From an uncultured Oscillibacter sp. (GTDB taxonomy: Bacteria > Bacillota > Clostridia > Oscillospirales > Oscillospiraceae): a stretch of 36,868 bases of DNA. Below, piece by piece: positions 1-7,933 of the stretch. Numbering within the stretch: the stretch's first letter is position 1; each line of letters starts with the position of its first letter. The DNA is taken from contig CAJOHW010000013.1 in the NCBI GenBank assembly GCA_905234565.1, positions 36,106-72,973 on the forward strand, given 5' to 3'. The notes below the pieces were generated by a model, which saw only the letters and a program-made list of their open reading frames with translations, was not told the origin of the DNA and ran no database searches. Both the position numbers and the translations under genes were made by a program.

Positions 1-944
1 TTCCAGGTTCCGGTTTTCGCGCTCTTAGAGCTTGCCGGAATCGCCCAGTAGCTCTCTAAGGCCCGGAAGTGGTCAATGCGGATGGCGTCGAACAACCGGG
101 CCGCGCCCTCTACCCGGCGAATCCACCAGCCGAAGCCGTCATTCCGCATGACCTCCCAGTTGTAAAGGGGATTCCCCCACAGCTGGCCCGTCTCGGAGAA
201 GTAGTCCGGCGGCACTCCCGCCACTTCCTTGGGCTTGCCCTCCTCGTCCAGCAGGAATTGGTTCCGCTCGCTCCACACGTCGGCAGAGTCCAGAGAGACG
301 TAAATGGGCAGATCGCCGATGATCAAAATGCCGTTCTCGTTGGCGTACTCTTTCAGGGCCTTCCACTGGGAGAAGAAGCAGTACTGCTCCCAGGTGTGGT
401 AGGCGATCCGCTCCTCCAACTCCCCGTGCCAGGCCTCCAGAGCCTGATGCTCGTGGCGGCGGAGTTTCAGATCCGGCCAGTCGAACCAGGCCTTGCCGCC
501 GTAGTGCTCCTTGGCGGCCTGATAGAGGGTATACTCCCGGACCCAGGGCATGGAGTTGCGGAACTCCCGCACCGCCTGGGCAATTTTTGGGGAAATGCGG
601 GAAAAGGCCTTGCGCAGCAGCACCCGGCGGGATTCGATGACCGTCTCATAGTCCACCGGCTCCCCGGCGGGAAGGCGTACCGCTTCCAGTTCGTCTGGCT
701 TCAGCAGTCCCTCCTCCACCAAGGTGTCCAGGTCGATGAGCAGGGTGTTCCCCGCGAAAGTGGACATACTGGTGTAGGGGGAGTTGCCGCCGCCTGTGGG
801 CCCTACGGGCAGAATCTGCCACCAGGACTGCCCCGCGTCCCGCAGGAAGTCCACAAAGTCCCGGGCCGCCTTGCCTATGGTGCCGATGCCATAGGGGGAC
901 GGGAGGGAATAGACCGGCAGAAGAATACCGGCGGATCGCTTCAT
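1..944 (-). CDS. malQ: 4-alpha-glucanotransferase (amylomaltase), 3' end cut by window
   Basis: GH77 disproportionating enzyme that moves alpha-1,4-glucan segments between maltodextrins in the cytoplasm. The first 314 codons are present; the family is about 500 residues, so the C-terminal third lies outside the window. The N-terminus (MKRSAGILLPVYSLPSPYGIGT) and the segments LPVGPTGGGNSPY and IIGDLPIYV are typical of MalQ. The motif DAIRIDHFR near residues 286-294 contains the catalytic nucleophile, D291 here, matching D293 of Thermus aquaticus amylomaltase. The ATG at 944 is chosen because AGGAG lies 8 nt upstream; an in-frame ATG at 950 is too close to that site. It has its own promoter (998-1026) and is separated from pckA by a terminator, so it is transcribed independently. 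Identification is secure; what follows it is unknown. Confidence 0.95.
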   Translation of the reverse strand, partial: MKRSAGILLPVYSLPSPYGIGTIGKAARDFVDFLRDAGQSWWQILPVGPTGGGNSPYTSMSTFAGNTLLIDLDTLVEEGLLKPDELEAVRLPAGEPVDYETVIESRRVLLRKAFSRISPKIAQAVREFRNSMPWVREYTLYQAAKEHYGGKAWFDWPDLKLRRHEHQALEAWHGELEERIAYHTWEQYCFFSQWKALKEYANENGILIIGDLPIYVSLDSADVWSERNQFLLDEEGKPKEVAGVPPDYFSETGQLWGNPLYNWEVMRNDGFGWWIRRVEGAARLFDAIRIDHFRALESYWAIPASSKSAKTGTW

Positions 945-997
945 TGTCATCACTCCTTGTCTTCTTTCTTCTGATACCGATGAAACCCGGCAATTCT

Positions 998-1026
998 ATT
1001 ATAGCCCATTTCCCCCTGTGGTGCAA
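998..1026 (-). promoter_or_regulatory. sigma-A promoter for malQ
   Basis: On the minus strand TTGCAC (1026-1021), a 17-nt spacer and a perfect TATAAT (1003-998) stand about 50 nt upstream of the malQ start. No operator palindrome is obvious. Confidence 0.75.
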
Positions 1027-1063
1027 GTATCTCCTGAAAACATCCGTGCATCCAAAAAACGTC

Positions 1064-1101
1064 CCAAAAAAACAGGGACGCCCCTTTGGGCGTCCCTGTT
1101 T
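1064..1101 (-). terminator. Rho-independent terminator of pckA
   Basis: A perfect 14-bp stem (1070-1083 with 1088-1101) and a 4-nt loop are followed on the minus strand by seven T residues (1070-1064). It lies 18 nt past the pckA stop codon and isolates pckA from malQ. Confidence 0.95.
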
Positions 1102-1118
1102 ATGCTTTGCGGTTTGAA

Positions 1119-2705
1119 TCAGTCGGCGTGGGGACCGGCGGCGGCCACCTCAGCGCTCATGTGGGTGTACTGCTTGAAGTTCTCCTTGAAGCTCTTGGCC
1201 AGCATCTCACAGCGGTGATGATACTCGTTCTTGTCCTCCCAGGTGTTCACGGGATCCAGAATCTCGGAGGGCACCCCGGCGATGGCTTTGGGCACCTGGA
1301 CGCCGAAGGTCTTGTCGGTGAAGAACTCACCCTTTTCCAGATCGCCGTTCAGTGCGGCGGTGACCATGGCCCGGGTGTACTTCAGGCTCATGCGCTTCTG
1401 CTTGCCGTTCTCGTCGTGGACGCCGTTCCAGCCGGTGTTGACCAGATACACATTGGCGCCGGAGTGATCCACCTTCTCCGCCAGCATCTTGGCGTAGACG
1501 GAAGGATCCAGGGGCAGGAAGGGGGCGCCGAAGCAGGTGGAGAAGGTGGGCACCGGCTCCTCAATGCCGATCTCAGTGCCCGCCACCTTGGAGGTGAAGC
1601 CGGAGACGAAGTAGTACATGGCCTGCTCCCGGTTCAGCTTGCTGATAGGAGGCATGACGCCGTAGGCATCGGCGGTCAGGAAGATGACGGTCTTGGGGAC
1701 GCTGGGACTCATGCCGGACAGCTCCGCGTTGGGGATATAGTTCACGGGATAGCCTACCCGGGTGTTCACCGCCAGGGTATCGTCGTGGAAGTCGAACTCC
1801 CGGGTCTCCGGGTCCATGACCACGTTCTCCACCAGAGCGCCAAACTTGATGGCGTTGTAGATCTCCGGCTCACCCTCGGCGCTCAGGTCGATGCACTTGG
1901 CATAGCAGCCGCCCTCAAAGTTGAACACGGAGTCGTCCGCCCAGCCGTGCTCGTCATCACCGATGAGGCTGCGGTTGGGATCGGCGGAGAGGGTGGTCTT
2001 GCCGGTACCGGAGAGGCCGAAGAACACGGCGCTGTCCCCGGCCTTGCCGATGTTGGCGGAGCAGTGCATGGGGAACACGCCCATCTTGGGCAGGATATAG
2101 TTCATGACGGAGAACACGGACTTCTTGATCTCCCCGGCGTACTGGCTGCCGCAGATCACCACCATCTTCTCCTCATAGTTCACCAGAATGGCAGCCTCGG
2201 ACCGGGTATGGTCGATCTCCGGGATGCACTTGAAGCCGGGCACCGCGATGATGGTGAAATCCGGGGTGAAGTCCACCAGATCCTCCTTGGTGGGACGGAT
2301 CAGCAGCTGGTGGATGAACAGGTTCTGGGAGGCCAGCTCGTTGATGATGCGGAAGCGCTGGGTGTACTTGGGATCCGCGCCGGCAAAGCCGTCGAACACG
2401 TAGATGTCCTTATTCTGAAGATACGCCTTGGCCTTGGCGGTAATGGCGTCGTAGATCTCCTTGGAGATGGGGCGGTTGACGCTTCCCCAAGCGATCTCGT
2501 CATGGACGGCGGGAGTGTCCACAATGAACTTATCCTGGGCGCTGCGGCCGGTATACTTGCCGGTTTTCACTACCAGGGCACCGGTGTTGGACAGGGTTCC
2601 CTCTCCCCGGCGGAGGGCGTGTTCCGTCAGCTCGGCGGGGGTCAGGTTCCGGTAGACCGCCTTCGCGTTGATGATGCCAATGGACTCAAGGCCGTAGGTT
2701 TCCAT
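1119..2705 (-). CDS. pckA: phosphoenolpyruvate carboxykinase (ATP)
   Basis: ATP-dependent PEPCK (EC 4.1.1.49), interconverting oxaloacetate plus ATP with PEP, CO2 and ADP in the cytosol. At 528 residues it has the usual family length. Visible motifs are the kinase-1a P-loop GLSGTGKTTLS, the kinase-2 segment GDDEHGW and the metal/substrate region NFEGGCYAK. The start at 2705 (METYGLESIG) is preferred because AGGAGG lies 10 nt upstream; the in-frame ATG at 2714 sits 1 nt from that site. It is monocistronic, with its own promoter (2766-2793) and terminator. In fermentative Clostridia the enzyme can run toward gluconeogenesis or toward CO2 fixation with ATP gain; the sequence does not decide which. 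Confidence 0.97.
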   Translation of the reverse strand: METYGLESIGIINAKAVYRNLTPAELTEHALRRGEGTLSNTGALVVKTGKYTGRSAQDKFIVDTPAVHDEIAWGSVNRPISKEIYDAITAKAKAYLQNKDIYVFDGFAGADPKYTQRFRIINELASQNLFIHQLLIRPTKEDLVDFTPDFTIIAVPGFKCIPEIDHTRSEAAILVNYEEKMVVICGSQYAGEIKKSVFSVMNYILPKMGVFPMHCSANIGKAGDSAVFFGLSGTGKTTLSADPNRSLIGDDEHGWADDSVFNFEGGCYAKCIDLSAEGEPEIYNAIKFGALVENVVMDPETREFDFHDDTLAVNTRVGYPVNYIPNAELSGMSPSVPKTVIFLTADAYGVMPPISKLNREQAMYYFVSGFTSKVAGTEIGIEEPVPTFSTCFGAPFLPLDPSVYAKMLAEKVDHSGANVYLVNTGWNGVHDENGKQKRMSLKYTRAMVTAALNGDLEKGEFFTDKTFGVQVPKAIAGVPSEILDPVNTWEDKNEYHHRCEMLAKSFKENFKQYTHMSAEVAAAGPHAD

Positions 2706-2765
2706 AAATTGCATTCCTCCTGATGAATTTTCGCGGAATCACGCCGCATGAATCTGATCTTTGCT

Positions 2766-2793
2766 ATTATACTCCCTTTTTCGGGAAATGCAA
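2766..2793 (-). promoter_or_regulatory. sigma-A promoter for pckA
   Basis: Minus strand TTGCAT (2793-2788), 16-nt spacer, perfect TATAAT (2771-2766), about 60 nt upstream of the pckA start. The spacer contains a short CCC/GGG inverted repeat. No terminator is evident between hydF and this promoter, so some read-through from the hyd operon is possible. Confidence 0.75.
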
Positions 2794-2851
2794 GCGTACG
2801 ATTGGGTTTTTGTGAATTTTTTACCGATACTTAATGCTCTCAAAGCTCCTC

Positions 2852-4065
2852 TCACGGCCTCTTGCGTCCCAGAAGGGCGGCCCGGAGGGATGCGGGCAGT
2901 TCCGGAAAGGGCCGCAGGCTCCGCTCCAAGATGCCGTGGATCTGGGCGATAGCCGCGCCGTAGTTCACCACCGGCACCCCCTGTTCCGCCGCCCAGGTGA
3001 GGCGGCTCCCCATCTCCCGGGCATTGAGCATACAGCCCCCGCAGTGGACAACGAGGGCGTATCCGGACAGGTCCTCCGGAAACTCCCCGCCGGAGGTGAA
3101 GGAGAAGTCCGGCTTCGCCTGGGCATACTCCCGGATCCACCCCGGCAGCTTCACCGTACCGATGTCGTTGCACTGGCGGTGGTGGGTACACCCCTCCGAG
3201 ATCAGTACCCGGTCCCCGTCCTTTAGGGCGGACAGCCGGGCCGCTCCCTGGGCCATCTGGAAAAGATTCCCCTTGTAGCGGGCAAAGAGCAGGGAGAAAG
3301 AGGTGAGGGGCACGTGTTCCGGTACCGCTTTCGCCACCCGGGCAAAGGCCTGGGAGTCGGTGATTACCAGGGCAGGGGGAGTGCGGAGGGCGGATAGGGC
3401 CTGGGGCAGGTCCGTATCCTGACAGGTGAGGAAGGGACAGTGCAGGTCCAGCAGGGCCCGCATGGTCTGCTGCTGGGGGAGGATCAGCCGTCCCTTGGGG
3501 GCGGAGGCGTCGATGGGCGTCACCAGCAGGGCCGTGTCCCCCAGGCCGATCACGCCGTCCAGCAGCCCCCGGGCCGGGGGACGCCGCGCCGCCAGCTGCC
3601 CCAGACGGGTTTTCAGTTCCCCAATCCCCTCTCCCGTGACGGCGCTGACATACAGCCCGCCGTCCCGGAGAGGCTCCCGGGTTTCCAGCAGATCCGCCTT
3701 GGTACGAACGTGCAGAAAGGGCACGTTTCCCTTCCGGAACAGGGCTTCCAGATCCCGGTCCCCGGGGGATTCCTCCCTCCGGGCGTCCGTCACCAGCACC
3801 GCTAAATCCGTCCGGGACAGGGCCTCCCGGGTCTTTCCCACCCGCTGCTCCCCCAGAGGCCCCTCATCGTCAAACCCCGGCGTGTCCAAAATCACCACCG
3901 GGCCCAGAGGCAGCAGTTCCATAGCCTTTTTCACCGGGTCCGTACGGACACCACCGACAATGCCTGCCCCGTCACCGCGTTCACTAAGCTGGATTTCCCC
4001 GCGTTCCGGGCCCCGAAAAAGCCGATGTGGATCCGCTCTCCGGAGGCCGTGTCTTGCAGTCCCAT
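2852..4065 (-). pseudogene. hydF: [FeFe]-hydrogenase maturation GTPase HydF, frameshifted in the G domain
   Basis: HydF is the scaffold that assembles the 2Fe subcluster from HydE and HydG products and delivers it to HydA. The reading frame opens at ATG 4065, 9 nt after hydG, and runs through the P-loop (GARNAGKSS, residues 18-26), but stops at TGA 3933-3931 after 44 codons. The rest resumes in another frame with DPVKKAMELL and continues to 2852: G3 (DTPGF), the dimerisation region, and the Fe-S motif with CTHH, then HCGGC about 50 residues later. Relative to the family pattern SDxPGTTTDPV, the bases coding for about six residues (switch I, G2) are replaced by two, a net loss of about 16 nt. 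An internal GTG at 3934 could start a product without P-loop. Either a true lesion or an assembly error. Confidence 0.85.
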
Positions 4066-4074
4066 AGCTCCGCC

Positions 4075-5523
4075 TCAGAACCGGAAGTCCCGGCGGTTGG
4101 AGTGGCGGATGTCCTCAATGTTCCGGGCGGCAATGGTCCGGACCTTCTCGTTGGGGATCGTGGGCAGTTCCCGGGCGATCATCTCATAGCCCAGGCGTTT
4201 CGTCTCCGGCTGGGCGTAGTCCTCCAAATACTCCGACAGGGTCATGAGGGCGTTGGGGTGGCAGCAGTTCAGAATCTGCCCGTTTTTGCACAGGCTCATA
4301 AACCGATCCCCCGTCCGGCCCGCCCGGTAACAGGCCGTACAGAAGGAGGGGATGTGGTCGTTCTCCATGAGCCAGCGGACCACCTCGTCCAAGGTCCTCT
4401 GGTCCGACACGTCAAACTGCTCCGTGTCGTGGGGCCGCTCCTCCTCCGTATAGCCCCCTACGCTGGTCCGGGAGCCGCCGCTGATCTGGGAGATCCCCAG
4501 CCGCAGGGCCTTCTTCCGCACCGCCTCGCTCTCCCGGGTAGAGATGATCATGCCCGTGTAGGGCACCGCCAGACGGATGCAGGCGATGATCTTGGCAAAC
4601 GTCTCGTCATCGATGCCGTTGTCGAACACGTCCGGGTCAATGTCGTCCGCCCGCTTCACCCGGGGGACGCTGATGGTGTGGGGACCCACGCCGTGGACCG
4701 CCTCCAAATGTTCTGCGTGCATTATCAGCCCCGCGAACTCGTACTTGTACCGCTCCAGTCCGAACAGCACCCCCAGGCCCACGTCGTCGATGCCCCCCTC
4801 CATGGCCCGGTCCATGGCCTCTGTGTGGTAGTCATAGTCGTGCTTGGGTCCGGTGGGGTGCAGTTCCAAATAGCCCTTTTTATGGTACGTCTCCTGGAAG
4901 AGGATGTACGTCCCGATGCCCGCCTCTTTCAGCTTCCGGAAATTCTCCACGGTGGTGGCGGCAATGTTCACGTTCACCCGGCGGATGTCCCCGTTCTTGT
5001 GGTGGACGCTGTAAATGGTGTCAATACACTCCAAGATGTACTCAATAGGGTTCCGGACCGGGTCCTCTCCGGCCTCAATGGCCAGACGCTTGTGGCCCAT
5101 GTCCTGCAAGGCGATGACCTCCGCCCGGACCTCCTCCTGGGTCAGTTTCTTCCGGGGGATGTGCCGGTTTTTCGCGTGATAGGGGCAGTACAGGCACCCG
5201 TTCACGCAGTAGTTGGACAGGTACAGGGGGGCGAACAGGACAATCCGGTTCCCGTAAAACGCCTGCTTGATCTCCTCGGCGATCTCATACATCCGGGCAA
5301 TCTTCTCCGGGTCCTCACAGGCCAGCAGAACCGACGCCTCCCGGTGGCTCAGCCCCGCGCACACGCAGCCTGTGGCGGTCTTTTGGGGGCGGGCCTTTTC
5401 CAGAATCTCGTCGATGAGGACGGCATCGTCCTTGTGGGCCTCCGCCCAGGCCAGGGTCTCCTGGATCTCCCCGTCGTGGATGAATTCCTCCGCCTTCAGG
5501 GACTTGGGATCGTACACAGCCAT
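4075..5523 (-). CDS. hydG: [FeFe]-hydrogenase maturation radical SAM tyrosine lyase
   Basis: HydG cleaves tyrosine to p-cresol and dehydroglycine and builds an Fe(CO)2(CN)-cysteine synthon for the H-cluster. The 482-residue length is normal. The radical SAM cluster motif CVNGCLYC gives C106, C110 and C113 (CX3CX2C). The C-terminal CX2CX22C auxiliary-cluster motif begins at CTACYRAG and ends at NCC, so both clusters that define HydG over the related ThiH are present. An AAAGGA site lies 6 nt before the ATG. Third gene of the hydR-hydE-hydG-hydF operon, 49 nt after hydE and 9 nt before hydF. It looks fully intact, in contrast to the downstream hydF. Confidence 0.97.
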   Translation of the reverse strand: MAVYDPKSLKAEEFIHDGEIQETLAWAEAHKDDAVLIDEILEKARPQKTATGCVCAGLSHREASVLLACEDPEKIARMYEIAEEIKQAFYGNRIVLFAPLYLSNYCVNGCLYCPYHAKNRHIPRKKLTQEEVRAEVIALQDMGHKRLAIEAGEDPVRNPIEYILECIDTIYSVHHKNGDIRRVNVNIAATTVENFRKLKEAGIGTYILFQETYHKKGYLELHPTGPKHDYDYHTEAMDRAMEGGIDDVGLGVLFGLERYKYEFAGLIMHAEHLEAVHGVGPHTISVPRVKRADDIDPDVFDNGIDDETFAKIIACIRLAVPYTGMIISTRESEAVRKKALRLGISQISGGSRTSVGGYTEEERPHDTEQFDVSDQRTLDEVVRWLMENDHIPSFCTACYRAGRTGDRFMSLCKNGQILNCCHPNALMTLSEYLEDYAQPETKRLGYEMIARELPTIPNEKVRTIAARNIEDIRHSNRRDFRF

Positions 5524-5572
5524 AATCCTTCTTTCCTTTCTTTGGGGGCAGGGTTCCGGTGCTCCGGAACGC

Positions 5573-6655
5573 TTAACCCGCAGATTTTATCCTTATTTTT
5601 ACATTCACCGGACGGGGATCCCCCCGATCCGTGGTCAAGGCGTAGCCGATGGACCGCATCCGGCGGTCCAGACAGCCCCGGCACTGGGCGGATTCCTCTC
5701 CGGTGCAGATCTTGTTGTCGTAAAGCTCATACTGCTTGCGCACGGACACCGGGGACAGGTTGGGCATGACCACGTTGGCCCCCGCTTGAATCCCCTTCTC
5801 CCGTCCCAGGGGATGGACCGTGCCCAGAGCCGTGGTGGCGGGCAGCAGTACGGCGGGATGGATCAGCCGGATCAGGGACAGCAGGTAACAGGTCAGTTCC
5901 AGGGTTCCCGCCGCCGCGTCCCGGAAGGGCGTGTCCCGGTGGGGGAGAAAGGGTCCGATGCCGCACATATCCGGCCGGAAGTCCTCCACAAACTTCAGTT
6001 CTAAGGCCAAATCCTCCTCCGTCTGGTACGGGGATCCCACCATGAAGCCGCAGCCCACCTGATAGCCCAGGTCCCGCAGGTCCCGGAGGCACCGCATCCG
6101 GTGGTCCCAGGACATCTCCGGCGGGTGAAGCTTCCCGTAGTGGACGGGATTGGCCGTCTCATGGCGAAGAAGATACCGGTCCGCCCCCGCGTCCCGCAGC
6201 CGCCCATAGCTCTCCCGGCTCCGCTCCCCCATGGACAGCGTCACCGCGCAGTCCGGATGGCGGCGCTTGATCTCCCCCACAATCCCGCACAGCACCGGGT
6301 CTGTAAAGTACGGATCCTCCCCGCCCTGCAAAACCACGGTCCGAAAGCCCAGGGCGTACCCCTCGTCGGCACAGGAGAGGATCTCCGCCTCCGTCAGACG
6401 GTAGCGGCGGCAGCTGGCGTTGCTCCGCCGGATGCCGCAGTACAGGCAGTCGTTTTTACAAATGTTGCTGATCTCAATGAGCCCCCGGGTGAACACGGCG
6501 GTTCCATAGACGGCCTTGCGCCAGCGGACCGCTAAGTCTCCGAAGTACGCCGCCGCCTCCGGATCCCGGCGGCGGATCAACTCCCCATATTCCTCCAAGG
6601 ACAGGCTGTGCCCCGCCGAGAGCCGGTCCCCCAGGGCCCGCAGCGCCTCATCCAT
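5573..6655 (-). CDS. hydE: [FeFe]-hydrogenase maturation radical SAM protein HydE
   Basis: Radical SAM enzyme that processes the HydG product toward the azadithiolate-bridged 2Fe cluster of [FeFe]-hydrogenase. 360 residues, normal length. CKNDCLYC provides C66, C70 and C73 for the SAM cluster. Near the C-terminus CTGEESAQCRGC fits the CX7CX2C site of a second, non-essential cluster known from Thermotoga maritima HydE. LQGGEDPYF and LRHETANP are family segments. Its ATG overlaps the end of the upstream TM1266-family gene by 8 nt, which suggests translational coupling; a GAAAGGA site lies 8 nt upstream within that gene. Confidence 0.96.
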   Translation of the reverse strand: MDEALRALGDRLSAGHSLSLEEYGELIRRRDPEAAAYFGDLAVRWRKAVYGTAVFTRGLIEISNICKNDCLYCGIRRSNASCRRYRLTEAEILSCADEGYALGFRTVVLQGGEDPYFTDPVLCGIVGEIKRRHPDCAVTLSMGERSRESYGRLRDAGADRYLLRHETANPVHYGKLHPPEMSWDHRMRCLRDLRDLGYQVGCGFMVGSPYQTEEDLALELKFVEDFRPDMCGIGPFLPHRDTPFRDAAAGTLELTCYLLSLIRLIHPAVLLPATTALGTVHPLGREKGIQAGANVVMPNLSPVSVRKQYELYDNKICTGEESAQCRGCLDRRMRSIGYALTTDRGDPRPVNVKIRIKSAG

Positions 6656-6929
6656 GCCGGGAATCCTTTCCCGCCGCGTCCTGGGGAGCGTAGACCATCT
6701 TGGCGGTGACGCCCTCCAGCCGCCCCAGCTGCCCCGACAGGGCGGCGATCCGGTCCGCCGGGGCGTCTAAGGCGATGCTCATAATGTTGATCCCCCGCTC
6801 CCGGTGAGGGATGCCCATGCGCCCGATGATGTCCTGGCGGTACTGGTGCAGCAGATCGTTCAAAACCGCCACGGAGGTCCCCTCCCGGACAATCAGAGCC
6901 AGCAAAGCGATCCGCCGTTCCCCGTCCAT
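6648..6929 (-). CDS. TM1266-family iron-only hydrogenase system regulator
   Basis: Small (93 aa) protein of the family named after T. maritima TM1266, a ferredoxin-like/ACT-type fold repeatedly found with hydE, hydF and hydG and annotated as a putative hydrogenase regulator; its effector is not established. Sequence features are the opening RIALLALIVRE, the central GRMGIPHRERGINIMSIAL and GRLEGVTAKMVYA near the end. There is no DNA-binding helix-turn-helix that I can see. The ATG at 6929 is preferred over an in-frame ATG at 6956 because AGGAGG lies 8 nt upstream of it. First gene of the hyd operon, behind a strong promoter and a leader of about 110 nt that contains one copy of a dispersed element. 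Confidence 0.85.
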   Translation of the reverse strand: MDGERRIALLALIVREGTSVAVLNDLLHQYRQDIIGRMGIPHRERGINIMSIALDAPADRIAALSGQLGRLEGVTAKMVYAPQDAAGKDSRHG

Positions 6930-6957
6930 AGCTCCCGCCTCCTTCCCTTTCGACACG

Positions 6958-7027
6958 CTTTTTACTCGCGCCCTTTCAGATTTGCCGCATTTCAGGTCAC
7001 TGGCACGGCAACTGACGGGTCATCTTA
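6958..7027. repeat. dispersed intergenic element, copy A
   Basis: About 70 bp resembling 19987-20056 at roughly two thirds of positions with one 1-nt gap (counted by eye). Shared blocks on the plus strand include CTTTTTA, TCGCGC, TCAG, TTTGC, AGGT and CACGGCAAC. It lies inside the untranslated leader of the hyd operon, in antisense to it. Function unknown. Confidence 0.6.
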
Positions 7028-7047
7028 TCGTTCACGAGTAATTAGTA

Positions 7048-7076
7048 AGTATAGCACCATCCGACGGCGAACGCAA
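7048..7076 (-). promoter_or_regulatory. sigma-A promoter for hydR-hydE-hydG-hydF
   Basis: Minus strand TTGCGT (7076-7071), 17-nt spacer and TATACT (7053-7048) preceded by TG one base upstream (extended -10). It gives a leader of about 110 nt before the first start codon at 6929. Confidence 0.75.
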
Positions 7077-7123
7077 GGGGGCCATTTCGTTCACAATTTC
7101 TTCAAGATTTTTATGTCACAGCG

Positions 7124-7132
7124 TGCTATGAT
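7124..7132 (+). promoter_or_regulatory. possible extended -10 promoter for the PAP2 gene cluster
   Basis: TGCTATGAT fits an extended -10 (TG-N-TATGAT). No good -35 hexamer at 17 nt, so this is tentative. It would be divergent from the hyd promoter about 50 bp away. Confidence 0.35.
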
Positions 7133-7185
7133 GCCCCCAGCTTTCCCGGGAAGAAGCTGAATTCTGAGGAAATCAGGTGGCTTCC

Positions 7186-7893
7186 ATGACGCAGCGTTCC
7201 ATTTCTTTCCATTCAAAAAGTTTTCCTTCTGACGGCCTGCCCTGGCGGGAACTGCGCTACGCCCTCTGGGTTCCGGGGTGGCTGGCCTGCTTTGCCCTGC
7301 TGGAATCCATGCCAATCCGGACCTATTGGGCCACCCAGACCGCCCTGGACCGCTTCATCCCCTTTTGCGCCTGGTTCGTGATCCCCTATCTCCTGTGGTA
7401 CGGGTATCTGGCCGCAGTGGGGCTGATTCTTCTCCTGGGGGACGCGCCGGCCTTTGTCCGCTATATGCGCTTTCTATCCATCCTCTTTTTCGTCAGCGCC
7501 GCCCTGTGGATTTTCTTTCCCAACGGGCAGGATCTGCGGCCCACCGAGCCGGATGGCGTCCTGGGGCCTGTGGCGGCCTGGATTTACCGGATGGATACCT
7601 GTACCAATGTATTCCCCTCCGGACATACGGCGGGATGTGTGGCGGCGGTCCTTGCCGCCCGGGACGCCCGCTGGCCCCGCCCCGGACGGCTGGCCGTGGC
7701 CGTCCTCTCCGCCGTGATCATGGCCTCTACCCTCCTGATCAAACAGCACAGTGTGCTGGATATGCTGGGGGCTTTGGCCCTGTCCGTTCCGGCGGCGGCG
7801 TGGGTCTACGGCGGCCTCCCGGAGGCGGTTCTCTCCCTCTGTCGGAAAACGGCATTGCGAACGGCGGGGAAATGTGGTAAACTGTCCTTGTAA
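7186..7893 (+). CDS. PAP2-family membrane phosphatase
   Basis: Integral membrane phosphatase of the type-2 phosphatidic acid phosphatase superfamily; substrate unknown, possibly a lipid phosphate or polyprenyl diphosphate. About 235 residues with several hydrophobic segments (roughly residues 20-40, 55-80, 90-110, 165-185, 195-215). The PSGHT motif lies near residue 143 and a third motif with S-T, H188 and D192 (KQHSVLD). The classical Arg of the S-R-x5-H motif is Thr here, and the first K-x6-R-P motif keeps only R-P; this pattern resembles the inositolphosphotransferase-like PAP2_3 branch. Start: ATG 7186 with AGGTGG 5 nt upstream; an in-frame GTG at 7177 with GAGGA upstream is a real alternative. 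First of four rightward genes. Confidence 0.8.
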   Translation: MTQRSISFHSKSFPSDGLPWRELRYALWVPGWLACFALLESMPIRTYWATQTALDRFIPFCAWFVIPYLLWYGYLAAVGLILLLGDAPAFVRYMRFLSILFFVSAALWIFFPNGQDLRPTEPDGVLGPVAAWIYRMDTCTNVFPSGHTAGCVAAVLAARDARWPRPGRLAVAVLSAVIMASTLLIKQHSVLDMLGALALSVPAAAWVYGGLPEAVLSLCRKTALRTAGKCGKLSL

Positions 7894-7933
7894 AGCATCA
7901 CCGTAACTCGATACGGAAACGGAGGGAGCGCAT

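Noticed and set aside
1086..2723. Long open frame on the plus strand opposite pckA (545 codons)
   Set aside because: Antisense shadow of a G+C-rich gene: His/Gly/Val-rich translation with no domain, while the minus strand encodes a complete PEPCK.
2852..3934. hydF as an ordinary intact gene starting at GTG 3934
   Set aside because: This would omit the P-loop, which is present just upstream in another frame from a well-placed ATG at 4065; a frameshifted gene explains the data better.
4027..5769. 580-codon plus-strand open frame over hydG and hydF
   Set aside because: Mirror frame of hydG with no recognisable family content; it also spans several gene boundaries.
6930..7047. Riboswitch in the hyd leader
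   Set aside because: No known aptamer core could be recognised; the notable content is the dispersed element, reported separately.
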